Below, in pieces: positions 34,856-45,177 of a stretch of DNA of 64,000 bases (the stretch's first letter is position 1; every line of letters begins with the position of its first letter). The notes under the pieces were generated by a model. That model had not been told where the DNA came from and did no database searches. It worked only from the letters and a program-made list of their open reading frames with translations. This DNA comes from Cyanobium sp. Cruz CV13-4-11 (GTDB lineage Bacteria; Cyanobacteriota; Cyanobacteriia; PCC-6307; Cyanobiaceae). Made by a program: the position numbers and the translations under genes. The stretch lies in contig NZ_JAGQCH010000016.1 in NCBI RefSeq assembly GCF_024346055.1, positions 1 through 64,000 on the forward strand. Direction: 5' to 3'.

Positions 34856-37800
34856 TCAGCCCGTGTTGCGCATGCCTGCGGCGATGCCGTTGATGGTAAG
34901 CAGGGCACCGCGCAGCAGTTCACTGCGGCTGTAGGTGCGGCCGTCGCCGCCACCGGGGCCGTCGCCCGGCCCCTCGCTCATCGGCGGTTGGCGCTTCTGC
35001 TCCCGCAGCCGCCGCAGCAGCGCCACCTGCAGGTAGCCCAGGGGAATGATCGTGCGGTTGCGCAGGTCGACCGACAGCTGCAGGGCCGGGTCCCCGTCGA
35101 GGAGCCGGCTGTGGTTGCTGATCCGCAGCACCAGGGAATGGGTGAGGGCGAATTCGCTGGCGATCGACGCAAAGATCTGCTCGAACACCTGCTTGTTCTG
35201 GGGACGTCCCAGGGAGGTGACGTAATGGCCGGCCAGCTCGAGGTCGACCTTGGAGAGGGTCATCTCCACCTTGGAGATCAGCATGCGGAAGAACGGCCAG
35301 CGCTGGTAAAGCAGCTGCAGCAGCTCCATCTGCTCACCGTCGGCGTCGAGCTCGGCCTGCAGGGCCGTGCCCACGCCGTACCAGCTGGGCAGCAGGAAGC
35401 GGCTCTGGGTCCAGCCGAACACCCACGGGATGGCCCGCAGGCTGGAGAGATCCTTGGCGCCGCTCTTGCGCCGCGCCGGCCGGCTGGAGATCTGCAGCTT
35501 GCTGATCTCCTCGATCGGCGTCACCTGCTGGAAGAAGGCCACCAGGTCGGGGTTGTCGTGCACCAGGGCCCGGTAATGGTCGCGGGAGCGGGCGGCGAGC
35601 CGCTCCATCAGCACGTTCCAGGTGGGGGTGTCGTCCACCGGGGTGCTCACCATGCTGTTCTGCAGCACGGCGGTGGTGACCGTTTCCAGGTTGTAGAGGG
35701 CCAGTTCGGGCAGGGAGTACTTGGAGGCCAGCACTTCCCCCTGCTCGGTGATCTTGATGCGCCCCTTGAGGGTGCCGCTGGGCTGGGCCAGGATCGCCTG
35801 GTAGGCGGGGCCGCCACCCCGTCCCACCGAGCCGCCGCGGCCGTGGAAGATGCGCAGGGCCACATCGTGGGCATCGGCCAGTGACTGCAGCGCGATCTGG
35901 GCCCGGTGGATTTCCCAGTTGCTGGAAAGGAAGCCGGAATCCTTGTTGCTGTCGGAGTAGCCCAGCATCACCTCCTGCAGGGGCTGCTCGCCGTCGCTGT
36001 TGCTGATCAGCAGCTGGCGGTAGAAGGGGTCGGCGAACAGGCGTCCCATCACCGCCGGGGCCCCCTGCAGGTCTTCGACCGTCTCGAACAGGGGGATCAC
36101 CAGCAGGGACGACTTCTGGGCCATCGGATCCACCAGCCCCGCCTCCTTGGCCAGCAGCACCACCTCCAGCAGGTCGGACACCGTGTGACTCATGGAGATC
36201 ACGTAGGTGCGGCAGATGCGCCGTCCGAATTCCTGCTGCAGCCGCTGCAGCATCCGGAACACGGCGAAGGTCTCGGCCGTGGGGGCGCTCCAGCGGGCCG
36301 CCGGTGGCAGCAGCGGGCGGCGGGTCTTGAGCTCGGTCAGCAGCCACTCCACCCGCTGCTCCTCGTCCATCTCCCCGTAGGGCACCGGCAGCAGCAGATA
36401 GCGGCTGAGTTCGTCGATGGCGTCGCTGTGGCGGGTGCTCTCCTGGCGGATATCGAGGCTGGCCAGGGCAAAGGCGAAGATGTGCACCTGGCTGATCAGG
36501 TCCTGCAGGGCTTCGCAGCTCAGGCCGGTGGCATCGAGGCTCTCCTTGACCAGCTCCAGGTCGGTGCGGAACTCCTCCACCGAGGCGTAATGCAGCTCCT
36601 GGGGCGGGGCCGGCTCCATCAGGCTGGTGAGGCCGGCTTCGTGGCCGGAGGAGCCGTCGCAGGGTGATTCCCAGCCCGCCTCAGCCAGTTGCTGGTTGCG
36701 CTGCTGGGTGAGCCGCAGCCGCTCGAGGGTGTAGCTCAGCTTGAGCCGGTAGGGCTCCAGCCGGTAGCGGGCGGCCCGTTCCTCGTAGATCTCGGGGAAG
36801 CGCAGCCGGTCCATCTCCAGGGATTCCAGCAGGGCGGTGCTCACCTGGCTCCACTGCATCGAAATGCTGAGCTGGTCGCGCAGGATGGACACCGCCTGGA
36901 TGTAACGGGCGAGCATCATCTGGCGCTGGAAGCAGGCTGTTCGCCAGGTGACATCAGGGGTCACCGAGGGGTTGCCGTCCCGGTCGGAGCCCACCCAGGA
37001 GCCGAAGGTGCAGAAGGCATCCCGGGGCGGCTGCACGTCGGGGTAGCTGGCCGCCAGGGCGGCGCGGATGCGCTGGCGCAGCTGGGGCAGGGCATCGAAG
37101 AGCACCTGCTGGAAGTAGTGCAGGGCGTAGTCGACCTCATCGATCACCGAGGGCTTGAACTGGTGCAGTTCATCGGTGCGCCACCACAGCCGGATCTCCT
37201 CCTCCAGCTGCTGGCGCAGCCGGTCGTTGTCGTCCGGATTGCCCTGGCCATTCACCTGCAGCTTCTGGATCAGGGCCGCCACCCGCCGCTGCTTGTGCCG
37301 CACGGTGTGGCGCACGATCTCGGTGGGGTGGGCGGTGAACACCAGCCGGATGTCGAGCTCCCGCAGCAGGTTCTCGAGCTGGCCCGGCGGCACGTTCAGG
37401 GCCCGCAGGCGCTCGAACAGCTGGCGGAAGGTGGCGGGGTCGCTCTGGCTGGCCAGGGCCGGCAGGAAGGGGTCGTTGCTGGCGGGGGTGGGGGCCCGTT
37501 TGATGCTCTCGAGGTAGCTGTCTTCCTCGATGTGCTGCTCGAGGATGTTGACGAGCTGGAAGTACAGGGAAAAGGCCCGGGCGGCGGCGATGCCCTCGGC
37601 CAGATCCATCGCCTTGATCAGCGCCACGATGCCGTCGGTGTCGACGGCGGAGGAGGCCTCCGGATCGAGACCCGGCGCCATCGGACCGCTCAGTTCCTTG
37701 AGCCGGAGCAGGCGTTCCACCTGCTCGGGGGGGCATTCGCTGCGCAGCACCGTCTGCCAGAGATCCTCCACGAGTTCCAGCCGCTCGGTGAGCAGCCGGA

Positions 37801-37888
37801 TCACCCCGGGGGAGGCCTCGGCGGGAACGACCGAGGGTTCGGTCAGGTGGAGCCGCATGGGGGCGGTGGGCGCGGGGGTGCTGTTCAT
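34856..37888 (-). CDS. ppc: Phosphoenolpyruvate carboxylase
   Basis: A 1,010-residue enzyme making oxaloacetate from PEP and bicarbonate, the anaplerotic step feeding amino-acid synthesis. Motifs include [20 protein letters not shown] with the catalytic His, [41 protein letters not shown] and the conserved C-terminal end AAGMRNTG. The start ATG at 37888 overlaps the gshA stop by four bases, so the ppc message follows gshA. Length is normal. Confidence 0.97.
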   Translation of the reverse strand: MNSTPAPTAPMRLHLTEPSVVPAEASPGVIRLLTERLELVEDLWQTVLRSECPPEQVERLLRLKELSGPMAPGLDPEASSAVDTDGIVALIKAMDLAEGIAAARAFSLYFQLVNILEQHIEEDSYLESIKRAPTPASNDPFLPALASQSDPATFRQLFERLRALNVPPGQLENLLRELDIRLVFTAHPTEIVRHTVRHKQRRVAALIQKLQVNGQGNPDDNDRLRQQLEEEIRLWWRTDELHQFKPSVIDEVDYALHYFQQVLFDALPQLRQRIRAALAASYPDVQPPRDAFCTFGSWVGSDRDGNPSVTPDVTWRTACFQRQMMLARYIQAVSILRDQLSISMQWSQVSTALLESLEMDRLRFPEIYEERAARYRLEPYRLKLSYTLERLRLTQQRNQQLAEAGWESPCDGSSGHEAGLTSLMEPAPPQELHYASVEEFRTDLELVKESLDATGLSCEALQDLISQVHIFAFALASLDIRQESTRHSDAIDELSRYLLLPVPYGEMDEEQRVEWLLTELKTRRPLLPPAARWSAPTAETFAVFRMLQRLQQEFGRRICRTYVISMSHTVSDLLEVVLLAKEAGLVDPMAQKSSLLVIPLFETVEDLQGAPAVMGRLFADPFYRQLLISNSDGEQPLQEVMLGYSDSNKDSGFLSSNWEIHRAQIALQSLADAHDVALRIFHGRGGSVGRGGGPAYQAILAQPSGTLKGRIKITEQGEVLASKYSLPELALYNLETVTTAVLQNSMVSTPVDDTPTWNVLMERLAARSRDHYRALVHDNPDLVAFFQQVTPIEEISKLQISSRPARRKSGAKDLSSLRAIPWVFGWTQSRFLLPSWYGVGTALQAELDADGEQMELLQLLYQRWPFFRMLISKVEMTLSKVDLELAGHYVTSLGRPQNKQVFEQIFASIASEFALTHSLVLRISNHSRLLDGDPALQLSVDLRNRTIIPLGYLQVALLRRLREQKRQPPMSEGPGDGPGGGDGRTYSRSELLRGALLTINGIAAGMRNTG

Positions 37889-39048
37889 GATCCTCCAGGA
37901 ACCTGGGCGGCTTCTGTCGCCAGCCATGCGTCCAGCGCCTTCTCCCGTGCCTCGAGAGCCACGGCATCGTTGCCGATGATGGCACCGATGCTTTCGCCGC
38001 GCCGCTCACGGGCGAGCCAACGCATCGCCTGGTTGCCCGTGGCGAGCAGCCCGTGGAGCGGGGCCAGCCAGCGCTCCAGCCCCAGCTCCGCCGCCAGGGG
38101 GGCCATGGTCTCCAGTTCGGCGGCGATCCAGGCGCGGGCCTCCAGGGTCTGTCCGGTGCGCCAGTGCACCAGCCGGGCCTCGAGGCTGGTGCGGGCCGCC
38201 GCCCGGTCGTTGGCATCGGCCAAGGCCTCCAGTTCAGCGGCCCCGAACCGGCTGGCGGCCAGGGGATCCTGCCCCTGGGGATCCCGCAGCAGTTGCTGCA
38301 GGCGCAGTTCGGTGAAGGCGGTGACGGCCAGCAGCAGCAGCGGGTCGTCGATCAGGTCGCAGATGCGGATCTCCAGGCGGTTGAGGCCATGGGGCCGGTC
38401 GTCGCCGTTGGGGCGCACCGACGTCCACAGGTGACGCACGTTGCGCATCGCCCCGGCGGCCAGCTGCTGCTCCATCCAGTGGATGTAGTGGCGGTGGTCC
38501 CGGAACAGGGGCACCAGAGGCGGCGTGATCGGGAACTGCAGCCAGCGCTGGGAATGGGCTCCGGTGACCTCCCCGTCGAGGAAGGGGGAGCTGGCGCTGA
38601 GGGCGAGCAGCAGGGAGGCCTCACAGCGCAACAGACGCAGGCCGGCGAACAGGGCGTCCATGTCCGTCAGCCCCAGGTTGATGTGGACGCTGGCGGTCAC
38701 GACCCGGGTGCCGTAGGTGGCCTCGATATAGGCGTGGTAAGGGTTGTCGGGGTCGGAGCGCTCGAAGCGGCGGCTGTCCCCCAGGCTCAGGGTGCTGCCG
38801 GGCAGCAGGGTGAGCTGGCGGGGCTGGAGCCAGCGGCGTAGGCGACGCCGCGGTTCCAGCAGCAGCTCCAGCTGGGCGGTGTAGGAGGCCTCGGGCGGGG
38901 TGACGTACTCCAGGTTGCGCTGGTCCGGTTCGGTCATGAAGCCCGCCAGCGCGGCGGCCGCTTCGGCTGAGCAGCCCACCACCGTGCCATCGGCCCGGCC
39001 GGTGTACATCTCCACTTCGAAGCCCTTGAGCAGCAGGGGCGTGCTCAT
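37885..39048 (-). CDS. gshA: Cyanobacterial-type glutamate-cysteine ligase
   Basis: A 387-residue enzyme that joins glutamate and cysteine, the first step of glutathione synthesis. It starts [16 protein letters not shown] and contains [32 protein letters not shown] and [19 protein letters not shown], the pattern of the cyanobacterial GshA group. It overlaps both neighbours: the trpE stop and its own start overlap (ATGA), as do its stop and the ppc start, so trpE-gshA-ppc form a tightly coupled run. Confidence 0.9.
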   Translation of the reverse strand: MSTPLLLKGFEVEMYTGRADGTVVGCSAEAAAALAGFMTEPDQRNLEYVTPPEASYTAQLELLLEPRRRLRRWLQPRQLTLLPGSTLSLGDSRRFERSDPDNPYHAYIEATYGTRVVTASVHINLGLTDMDALFAGLRLLRCEASLLLALSASSPFLDGEVTGAHSQRWLQFPITPPLVPLFRDHRHYIHWMEQQLAAGAMRNVRHLWTSVRPNGDDRPHGLNRLEIRICDLIDDPLLLLAVTAFTELRLQQLLRDPQGQDPLAASRFGAAELEALADANDRAAARTSLEARLVHWRTGQTLEARAWIAAELETMAPLAAELGLERWLAPLHGLLATGNQAMRWLARERRGESIGAIIGNDAVALEAREKALDAWLATEAAQVPGGS

Positions 39049-40613
39049 GGCGTGGCGTCCGCCGCAGCGGCCACGGCCGGTTCCAGGCAGGCGAGGGCCT
39101 TGAGCATCCCGCGCGCCTTGTTGCGGGTTTCCTGGTACTCCGCCTCCGGCCGGGAATCGGCCACGATGCCGGCCCCGGCCTGGACCTGCACCCGCCAGCC
39201 GCCGTCGGGGTGGGGCCGCACCACCATGGTGCGGATCGTGATCGCCGTGTTCAGCGCCCCGGCCAGATCCACGGCCCCGTAGACCCCCGAGTAGGGCCCG
39301 CGGGCATCCGGCTCGAGGGCATGGATCAACTGCATGGCGCGGATCTTGGGGGCCCCGCTCACGGTGCCCGCCGGGAAGGACGCCATCAGCAGATCCCAGA
39401 TGTCGTGATCCTCGGTCAGCAGCCCTTCCACCTCGCTGACGATGTGCATCACGTGGGAGTACTTCTCGATCACCATCAGCTCGGTGACCTGCACCGTTCC
39501 GGCGCGGCAGACCCGGCCCAGGTCGTTGCGGCCCAGGTCGACCAGCATCACGTGCTCCGCCCGCTCCTTGGGATCGGTCAGCAGTTCATCGGCCAGGGCC
39601 GCATCCCGGCGGGCATCCTCGCCGCGGGGGCGGGTGCCGGCAATGGGCCGCAAGGAGGCCTTCACCCCTTCGGCGCAGGGCTCCGCCTTCACCATCACTT
39701 CGGGGCTGGAGCCGATCAGATGCCAGTCGCCGAAATTGAAGAACGCCATGTAGGGCGAGGGATTCACCATCCGCAGGCTGCGGTAAAGCTCGAAGGGGTC
39801 GTGGCTCACCCGGGTTTCCAGCCGCTGGCTCAGCACCAGCTGGAACACGTCGCCGGCGGCGATGTGTTCGGCCGCCGTGGCAACGGCGGCTTGGAAGTCG
39901 GCCTGGCTGCGGTTGCTGCTGGTGGCCAGCTCGGCGCCACTCGCCTCGTGCCAGGCCAGCGGTTTCACGTGCGCCGGCAACGGGGCGTGCATGCGGGCCT
40001 CAAGGGCCTCGATGCGCGCCGCCGCCCGGTCGTAGGCCTCGCCGGGATCGGCCCCTGCGGAGAGATCCACGTAGGCCACGGCCGTGATCTGGCGCTTCAC
40101 CTGGTCGAACACCAGCAGGCTGTCGGCCAGCATCCAGCAGCCATCGGGTGGGGCCCCCTCGGCGGCGCCGTGCACCGGCACGCTGGGTTCGATCCACTGG
40201 ATCAGCTCGTAGCCCCAGAAGCCGAACAGCTGGGCCACCTTGGGCAGGCCCTCCACCGGGCCGGGGCGCAGCGGTGCCAGGGCGTCCCGCAGCAGGGTGA
40301 AGGGATTGCCCTGGAGCTGTTCGCTGCGGCCATCCCGCCAGCACCGCTCGCCACGGTCGCCACGGCAAGTGAGGGTCCAGAGCGGGTCGCTGACGACGAA
40401 GCTCCAGCGGCCCAGCTGTTCACCTCCCTCCACCGATTCCAGCAGCACGCCATGGCTCCCGCCCGCCCCCACCTTCAGCCAGGTGGTCAGGGGCGTTTCC
40501 AGGTCGGCGGGCCAGCGCTTCCAGAGGGGATGAAAATTGACGGCCAAGTCAGCACCTGCTTCCCCACCGGCGATCCGGGCGAGGAAGGCGCTGCGATCAG
40601 AACCGGGCATCAC
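39045..40613 (-). CDS. trpE: Anthranilate synthase component I
   Basis: A 522-residue chorismate-using enzyme that makes anthranilate for tryptophan with a glutaminase partner. Motifs include FQLVLSQRLETRVSHDPFE, IGSSPEVMVKAEP, RPIAGTRPRGEDARRD, DELLTDPKERAEHVMLVDLGRN and FPAGTVSGAPKIRAMQL. An allosteric-site LLESVEGGEQLGRWS appears near the N-terminus, as in feedback-controlled TrpE. The upstream gap holds the psaD terminator. Confidence 0.95.
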   Translation of the reverse strand: MMPGSDRSAFLARIAGGEAGADLAVNFHPLWKRWPADLETPLTTWLKVGAGGSHGVLLESVEGGEQLGRWSFVVSDPLWTLTCRGDRGERCWRDGRSEQLQGNPFTLLRDALAPLRPGPVEGLPKVAQLFGFWGYELIQWIEPSVPVHGAAEGAPPDGCWMLADSLLVFDQVKRQITAVAYVDLSAGADPGEAYDRAAARIEALEARMHAPLPAHVKPLAWHEASGAELATSSNRSQADFQAAVATAAEHIAAGDVFQLVLSQRLETRVSHDPFELYRSLRMVNPSPYMAFFNFGDWHLIGSSPEVMVKAEPCAEGVKASLRPIAGTRPRGEDARRDAALADELLTDPKERAEHVMLVDLGRNDLGRVCRAGTVQVTELMVIEKYSHVMHIVSEVEGLLTEDHDIWDLLMASFPAGTVSGAPKIRAMQLIHALEPDARGPYSGVYGAVDLAGALNTAITIRTMVVRPHPDGGWRVQVQAGAGIVADSRPEAEYQETRNKARGMLKALACLEPAVAAAADATP

Positions 40614-40627
40614 GGCGACAGGCAGGC

Positions 40628-40655
40628 AAAAAAAACGGGGCTCTCGGCCCCGCCG
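40628..40655 (-). terminator. Rho-independent terminator after psaD
   Basis: Reading the minus strand, CGGGGC-CGAGA-GCCCCG forms a six-base GC stem followed by a run of eight T. It lies between the psaD stop and the trpE start, so it should end the abundant psaD transcript before trpE-gshA-ppc. Confidence 0.8.
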
Positions 40656-40678
40656 TTATAGGTGCTGGCCGGTGGGGC

Positions 40679-41110
40679 TCAGGCTTCGTATGTTTCCTTG
40701 CCGCTGAACTTGAGGCTGGCGGGGTTGGGGTTGGCGCCGATGCTGCGGGGGGTGTGGCCCACCATGGCGCGGCCTTCGTTGCACTTCTCGGGGAAGACGC
40801 CGTCCTTGGGATGCAGGAATTCGGTGTCGCCGCCGGGGTAGATCCGGTAGATCTTGTAGTCCTCGATCCGGGGCTTGAACTTGGTGCGCAGTTGGGTGCC
40901 GAGGGCCAGGCACTGCTCCTTGCGGGCGAAGTACATGAGGTTGTCGCCCTCGTTCATCTCCGCGGCACCGCCGGTGGGGAGTTCGAACGCCTGGGCCTTG
41001 GAGCTGCTCCAGGTGATGGCGTACTTCTCCTCGGTTTCGGCCGAGTTCAGCAAGCCACCGGTGCTGCCGATGGACTTCGGAAGTTGACCGTGGAGGGCCG
41101 TATCAGGCAT
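40679..41110 (-). CDS. psaD: Photosystem I subunit II (PsaD)
   Basis: A 143-residue stromal PSI subunit that docks ferredoxin and stabilises PsaC. It contains [59 protein letters not shown] and [21 protein letters not shown], all typical. It has its own terminator downstream. Confidence 0.97.
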   Translation of the reverse strand: MPDTALHGQLPKSIGSTGGLLNSAETEEKYAITWSSSKAQAFELPTGGAAEMNEGDNLMYFARKEQCLALGTQLRTKFKPRIEDYKIYRIYPGGDTEFLHPKDGVFPEKCNEGRAMVGHTPRSIGANPNPASLKFSGKETYEA

Positions 41111-41213
41111 GACTTGCAGACCGTTTCAGGCGGAAACTAGCACCGTGTTTTTCGCCTTCCCGGCGCTCCCGGCGGACTCTTCACACCCGTCAACAAACCC
41201 GGCCCCCATCCCC

Positions 41214-42614
41214 TCAGCCGCTGCGCTCGGCGGCCGGGAAGAACACGGTCAGGTTGCTGCCGCCCCGCTCGGTGAGCCGGCCCCCTAGGCGGTGGAAGAG
41301 CCGCTGGGTGGCCTGGCGGCTGAGCTGCAGGCTGCCGGTCTCGGGGTTCCAGCTCAGCACCGGCCCCACCGGCATCGGCACGGCGGCCGCCAGCCCATCG
41401 TCTTCCCGGCTCTCGGGGTCGTCGCTGCTGAGCTGCAGTTTCAACCGCGACCCCGCCGGCAGCAGCCGCAGCCGCACCTCGCTGCCACTGGGCAGGCTGC
41501 GGCTGAACCGGTCCATCAGCCCACCGAGCATGGTTTCGAGCCGGCTGGGATCGCTCATCACCGGTGGCAGGTCGGCGGCGATCTCGAGCACCAGCTTGAG
41601 ATCGCGCCGGCCCAGCTGGCGCTGCCACAGCCCCTCCAGCTGAAGCAGCAGCCGGCTCAGGTCCGTCCGGGCCAGTTCGCTGTCGCTCAGGGGCTGGCCG
41701 CTGCCGGGCTGGCGCTGCAGTTCCGCCGCCAGGAAGATCAGTCCGAAGCGGTCGATCTGTTCGCTGCACTCGCCATCGATCTGCTCCAGCCGCTGGCGCA
41801 CCACCGCGGGCAGGTCGGTGCGGCGCAGCAGGGAGCGGATCAGGGTGCGGATCGTGGCCAGGGGGGTGCGCACCTCATGGGTGAGGGCTTCGAGCAGGGC
41901 CAGTTCACTGCTCACGGCATCGTTGCCGTTGCCCTCGCTGCGTTTCTCCCCGTGCACCAGCGGCTGCAGGGTGACGCTGGGCGCCATCGCCGCCAGCCGC
42001 TGGGCCAGCAGGGGCCAGAAGCGGGTGCCCAGATCGGGGGCGTTGCGGAGCGGACCCAGCAGCTGCAGCCGGCGGCGCAGCCCCAGGCCGGCGGCCGGAT
42101 CGTCCTCGGCCAGGCGGCGATCGAGCAGTTCCAGGGCGGCCGACAGGATCGAGGCTTCAAAGCGCACCACCAGCCGGCGCGCCTGCGGGGGGCCATCGAG
42201 GGCCAGGGCCACCTGCAGCACCGGCGTGATCAGCACCAGCAGAGGATCGGTGCCGTCCGCTTCGCGCAGGCTGAGGCGCTGGAAGCCCCCCGGGCGGCCG
42301 GCTGTGCCCCGGGGGGCGGTTCCCGGGGGGGGCGGCAGGCCGGGCAGCAGCGGCAGCCCCGATGGCATCAGGTTGCCCACCTCCGCCGGTGTCCAGACCC
42401 AGCCGTCGAGCCACTCCAGCAGGGCGGGTTCATAGAGGGCCGGCAGGGGCGCCGCCAGCCAGACGCCGGGCTGGGGAGGGGCGACCCCGAGCAGATCCTC
42501 CTGCACGGTGGCCAGGGCGGCCCACCACTGACGCCTGACGCTGTCCTCGTCCCCCCGCCCCGCCGGCACGCCGTCTGCCAGCAGTGAACGCAGTTCCCCC
42601 AGGCTCACCACCAT
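41214..42614 (-). CDS. Sensor histidine kinase-like protein with degenerate ATPase domain
   Basis: A 466-residue cytoplasmic protein without membrane segments. The H-box ALLEALTHEVRTPLATIRT has His at about residue 246. The following region has QIDRFGLIFLAAELQRQ and a degenerate ATP-binding part (RLETMLGGLMDRFSRSLPS), in which I see neither the N-box Asn set nor the DxGxG of the G1 box. The N-terminal 220 residues are an unfamiliar sensor domain. The start overlaps the rodA stop by ten bases. It may be a scaffold or pseudo-kinase rather than an active kinase. Confidence 0.65.
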   Translation of the reverse strand: MVVSLGELRSLLADGVPAGRGDEDSVRRQWWAALATVQEDLLGVAPPQPGVWLAAPLPALYEPALLEWLDGWVWTPAEVGNLMPSGLPLLPGLPPPPGTAPRGTAGRPGGFQRLSLREADGTDPLLVLITPVLQVALALDGPPQARRLVVRFEASILSAALELLDRRLAEDDPAAGLGLRRRLQLLGPLRNAPDLGTRFWPLLAQRLAAMAPSVTLQPLVHGEKRSEGNGNDAVSSELALLEALTHEVRTPLATIRTLIRSLLRRTDLPAVVRQRLEQIDGECSEQIDRFGLIFLAAELQRQPGSGQPLSDSELARTDLSRLLLQLEGLWQRQLGRRDLKLVLEIAADLPPVMSDPSRLETMLGGLMDRFSRSLPSGSEVRLRLLPAGSRLKLQLSSDDPESREDDGLAAAVPMPVGPVLSWNPETGSLQLSRQATQRLFHRLGGRLTERGGSNLTVFFPAAERSG

Positions 42615-43873
42615 CGCCGCAGGCTGCGGCTGTGCCTGGCCACGGAGGCGCAGAGCCCGAGACTGATGCAGTTGACTAGCATAGCCGAACGGCCGTAGCT
42701 CAGGAAGGGCAGGGGAATGCCGGTGATGGGTCCGAGACCGATGGTCATGTTGACGTTCACCACCACCTGGAACATCAGCATGGCGCCGATCCCCACCACC
42801 ACGAGCGATTCGTAGTCGCTGCCAGCCCGGCCGGCGATCTGCAGCAGGCGCCAGATCAGCACCACGAAGCCCACCACCACCAGCATCGAGCCGATGAACC
42901 CGGTTTCCTCCCCCAGGGCACTGAAGATGAAATCGGTGTGCTGCTCAGGGATGAAGCGCAGCTTGGTGAGCGACCCGTTCATCAGGCCGGTGCCCCACAG
43001 CTGGCCGGAGCCGATCCCGACCTTGCTCTGCAGCAGGTGGTAACCGCCGCCGAGGGGATCCTGGGCCGGATCGAGGAACAGGGTGAGCCGCGCCCGCTGG
43101 TGGGGCCGCAGTCCGTGCTCCCACAGCCAGGGCGTCCCCACGGCGAACAGTCCCTGGACGGCCAGCACCAGGGCGAGCCCGATCCTTTTCCAGGGCAGGG
43201 AGCGCCAAGCCACCCACCCCATCAGGGGGATCCAGCCCAGCAGCAGCCAGGGCACGGTGCCGGCCATGATCGCCGTGAACAGTGGTGAGAGCAGCAGCAG
43301 CAGCCAGGTGGCGGGCATGCCCGACCAGAACAGCATCACCAGCAGCACCGCACCGAAGACCAGCGATGAGCCCAGATCGGGCTGCACGAACACCAGCAGC
43401 CAGGGCACGCTGATCATCCCCACGGGCCGCAGCAGATCGATCGGCCGTTCCACCGGGTGTTTCGAGAGCACGCCCGCCAGCAGCAGGATCGCCGCCACCT
43501 TGGCGAACTCCGACGGTTGCACGTAGAAGCCGCCGATGTTGATCCAGCTCTGGGCCCCGAGGGCACTGACCCCGATGATCCGCACCGCGATCAGACTCGC
43601 CACCATCAGGATGTAGATCGGCCACTGGAACCGGGCGATCCGCTCCAGGGGCACGCGGGACAGCAACACGGCCACCACTATGCCCACCCCGGCAATGATC
43701 CAGTGCTGGTACCAGTCGGTGGTGGCCTGCTGGCGCTGGGTGCTGGCGATCAGGATCCCCGCCAGCACGATCAGGGCGATCGGGATGCCCCACAGGATCG
43801 GATCGAAGCCGAGGCCACGTCGTTTCGCCCCCTTGGCGGCGAACCCACCGCGCCGGGGGCTGAGAACCGCCAT
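42605..43873 (-). CDS. rodA: Rod-shape peptidoglycan polymerase RodA
   Basis: A 422-residue SEDS-family membrane protein with about ten membrane helices. It contains VQPDLGSSLVFGAVLL, GSGQLWGTGLMNGSLTKLRFIPEQHTDFIF (GTGL and the PEQHTDF loop are RodA hallmarks) and FQVVVNVNMTIGLGPITGIPLPFLSYGRS. RodA polymerises glycan strands during side-wall growth. It lies five bases after mrp and overlaps the kinase-like gene. Confidence 0.93.
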   Translation of the reverse strand: MAVLSPRRGGFAAKGAKRRGLGFDPILWGIPIALIVLAGILIASTQRQQATTDWYQHWIIAGVGIVVAVLLSRVPLERIARFQWPIYILMVASLIAVRIIGVSALGAQSWINIGGFYVQPSEFAKVAAILLLAGVLSKHPVERPIDLLRPVGMISVPWLLVFVQPDLGSSLVFGAVLLVMLFWSGMPATWLLLLLSPLFTAIMAGTVPWLLLGWIPLMGWVAWRSLPWKRIGLALVLAVQGLFAVGTPWLWEHGLRPHQRARLTLFLDPAQDPLGGGYHLLQSKVGIGSGQLWGTGLMNGSLTKLRFIPEQHTDFIFSALGEETGFIGSMLVVVGFVVLIWRLLQIAGRAGSDYESLVVVGIGAMLMFQVVVNVNMTIGLGPITGIPLPFLSYGRSAMLVNCISLGLCASVARHSRSLRRWW

Positions 43874-43877
43874 CGCT

Positions 43878-44984
43878 TCAGGCGAGGGCCGGGCTGAGGG
43901 CGCAGCTGGCGCTCAGCCGCTCGGCCAGCTCGGTGAAGGCGCGGCCGCTGGCGGAGGTGGGTGCCGACAGCACCACCGGCAGGCCCCGCTCTCCGCCCTC
44001 GAGCACGGGCATCTCCATCGGCAGCTGGGCCAGCAGGGGGACATCCGCCTCGTCGGCCAGCAGCCGGCCGCCGCCACTGCCGAACAGGGCATAGCGGCGA
44101 TCCGGCAGATCGGGGGGGATGAAGGCGGTCATGTTTTCCACCACCCCCAGCACCGGCACTCCCATCTGCAGGAACATCGCCAGGCCGCGGCGGGCATCCT
44201 GCAGCGACACCTGCTGGGGCGTGGTGACGATCACCACGCCGGCCATGGGCACGGCCTGGGCCAGGGTGAGCTGGGCGTCGCCGGTGCCGGGGGGCAGGTC
44301 CACGATGAGCACGTCGCGCTGGCCCCAGTTCACCTGATAAAGGAACTGGCGAATGATTCCGTTGAGCATCGGGCCGCGCCAGACCACCGGCTGGTTCTCC
44401 TGGATGAGCAGGCCCATGGACACCATGACGATGCCGCAGCTCTCGATCGGTTCCAGCACCTGGTCGTTGCCGCTGCCCGACACCTGGGGGCTGCGGTCGG
44501 CCACGCCGAGCATGGTGGGGGCATTGGGGCCGTAGATGTCGGCGTCGAGCAGGCCCACCCGCAGCCCCGAGGCGGCCAGGGCACAGGCCAGGTTCACCGC
44601 CACGGTGCTCTTGCCGACGCCGCCTTTGCCGCTGCTGACGGCGATCACCTGGCGCACGCCGGGGATGCCCTGCCGTTCCGGCAGCTGGCCCCCTCCGGGG
44701 CCGTGGCCGGCGGCACCGATCGGCCCCGACGAGGGAGCGGCGGCGGGCTGGGCCAGTTCGATCTGGACGTCGTTGATCCCCTCCACGGCCAGCAGGGCGC
44801 TGCGGGCCTCGGCGGCGATGCGTTCCCGCTGGCTGGCGGCGAAGCCGGGCAGGGCGAGGCGAAACACCGCCCGGCTGCCCTGGTGACGCAGGTCGCTGAT
44901 CCAGCCCAGTTCCACCAGGCTGCGGCCGCTGCCGGCATCGCGGAGCGGCTGCAGGGCCTGAAGGAGGGTGTCGGCGCTGGCCAT
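43878..44984 (-). CDS. mrp: Mrp/ApbC-type iron-sulfur carrier ATPase
   Basis: A 368-residue P-loop protein with a MIP18-like N-terminal domain at residues 1-85. The deviant Walker A (AVSSGKGGVGKSTVAVNLA) begins at about residue 112. GLLDADIYGPNAPTMLGV and a Walker-B-like LIVDLPPGTGDAQLTLAQA follow. It carries Fe-S clusters to apoproteins. It is transcribed into rodA and is divergent from hemF. Confidence 0.92.
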   Translation of the reverse strand: MASADTLLQALQPLRDAGSGRSLVELGWISDLRHQGSRAVFRLALPGFAASQRERIAAEARSALLAVEGINDVQIELAQPAAAPSSGPIGAAGHGPGGGQLPERQGIPGVRQVIAVSSGKGGVGKSTVAVNLACALAASGLRVGLLDADIYGPNAPTMLGVADRSPQVSGSGNDQVLEPIESCGIVMVSMGLLIQENQPVVWRGPMLNGIIRQFLYQVNWGQRDVLIVDLPPGTGDAQLTLAQAVPMAGVVIVTTPQQVSLQDARRGLAMFLQMGVPVLGVVENMTAFIPPDLPDRRYALFGSGGGRLLADEADVPLLAQLPMEMPVLEGGERGLPVVLSAPTSASGRAFTELAERLSASCALSPALA

Positions 44985-45177
44985 TCGTCGACGTCTCGGG
45001 AGTGATGAGACGGGATCCTAGGGGCCGTGCCCCGGGGCGGTTGGGCCGGCGGAGGCACCCCGGTGGCGGCCTCCAGGAACTTCCTCAGCCCGTGACAGAG
45101 GCTCTCGAACCCTTGTGGGACCCCCCGACGGGCTGAAAAGGTGTGCGGATGTTCCGCGTCCGCCGCGCTGCCGTTCC

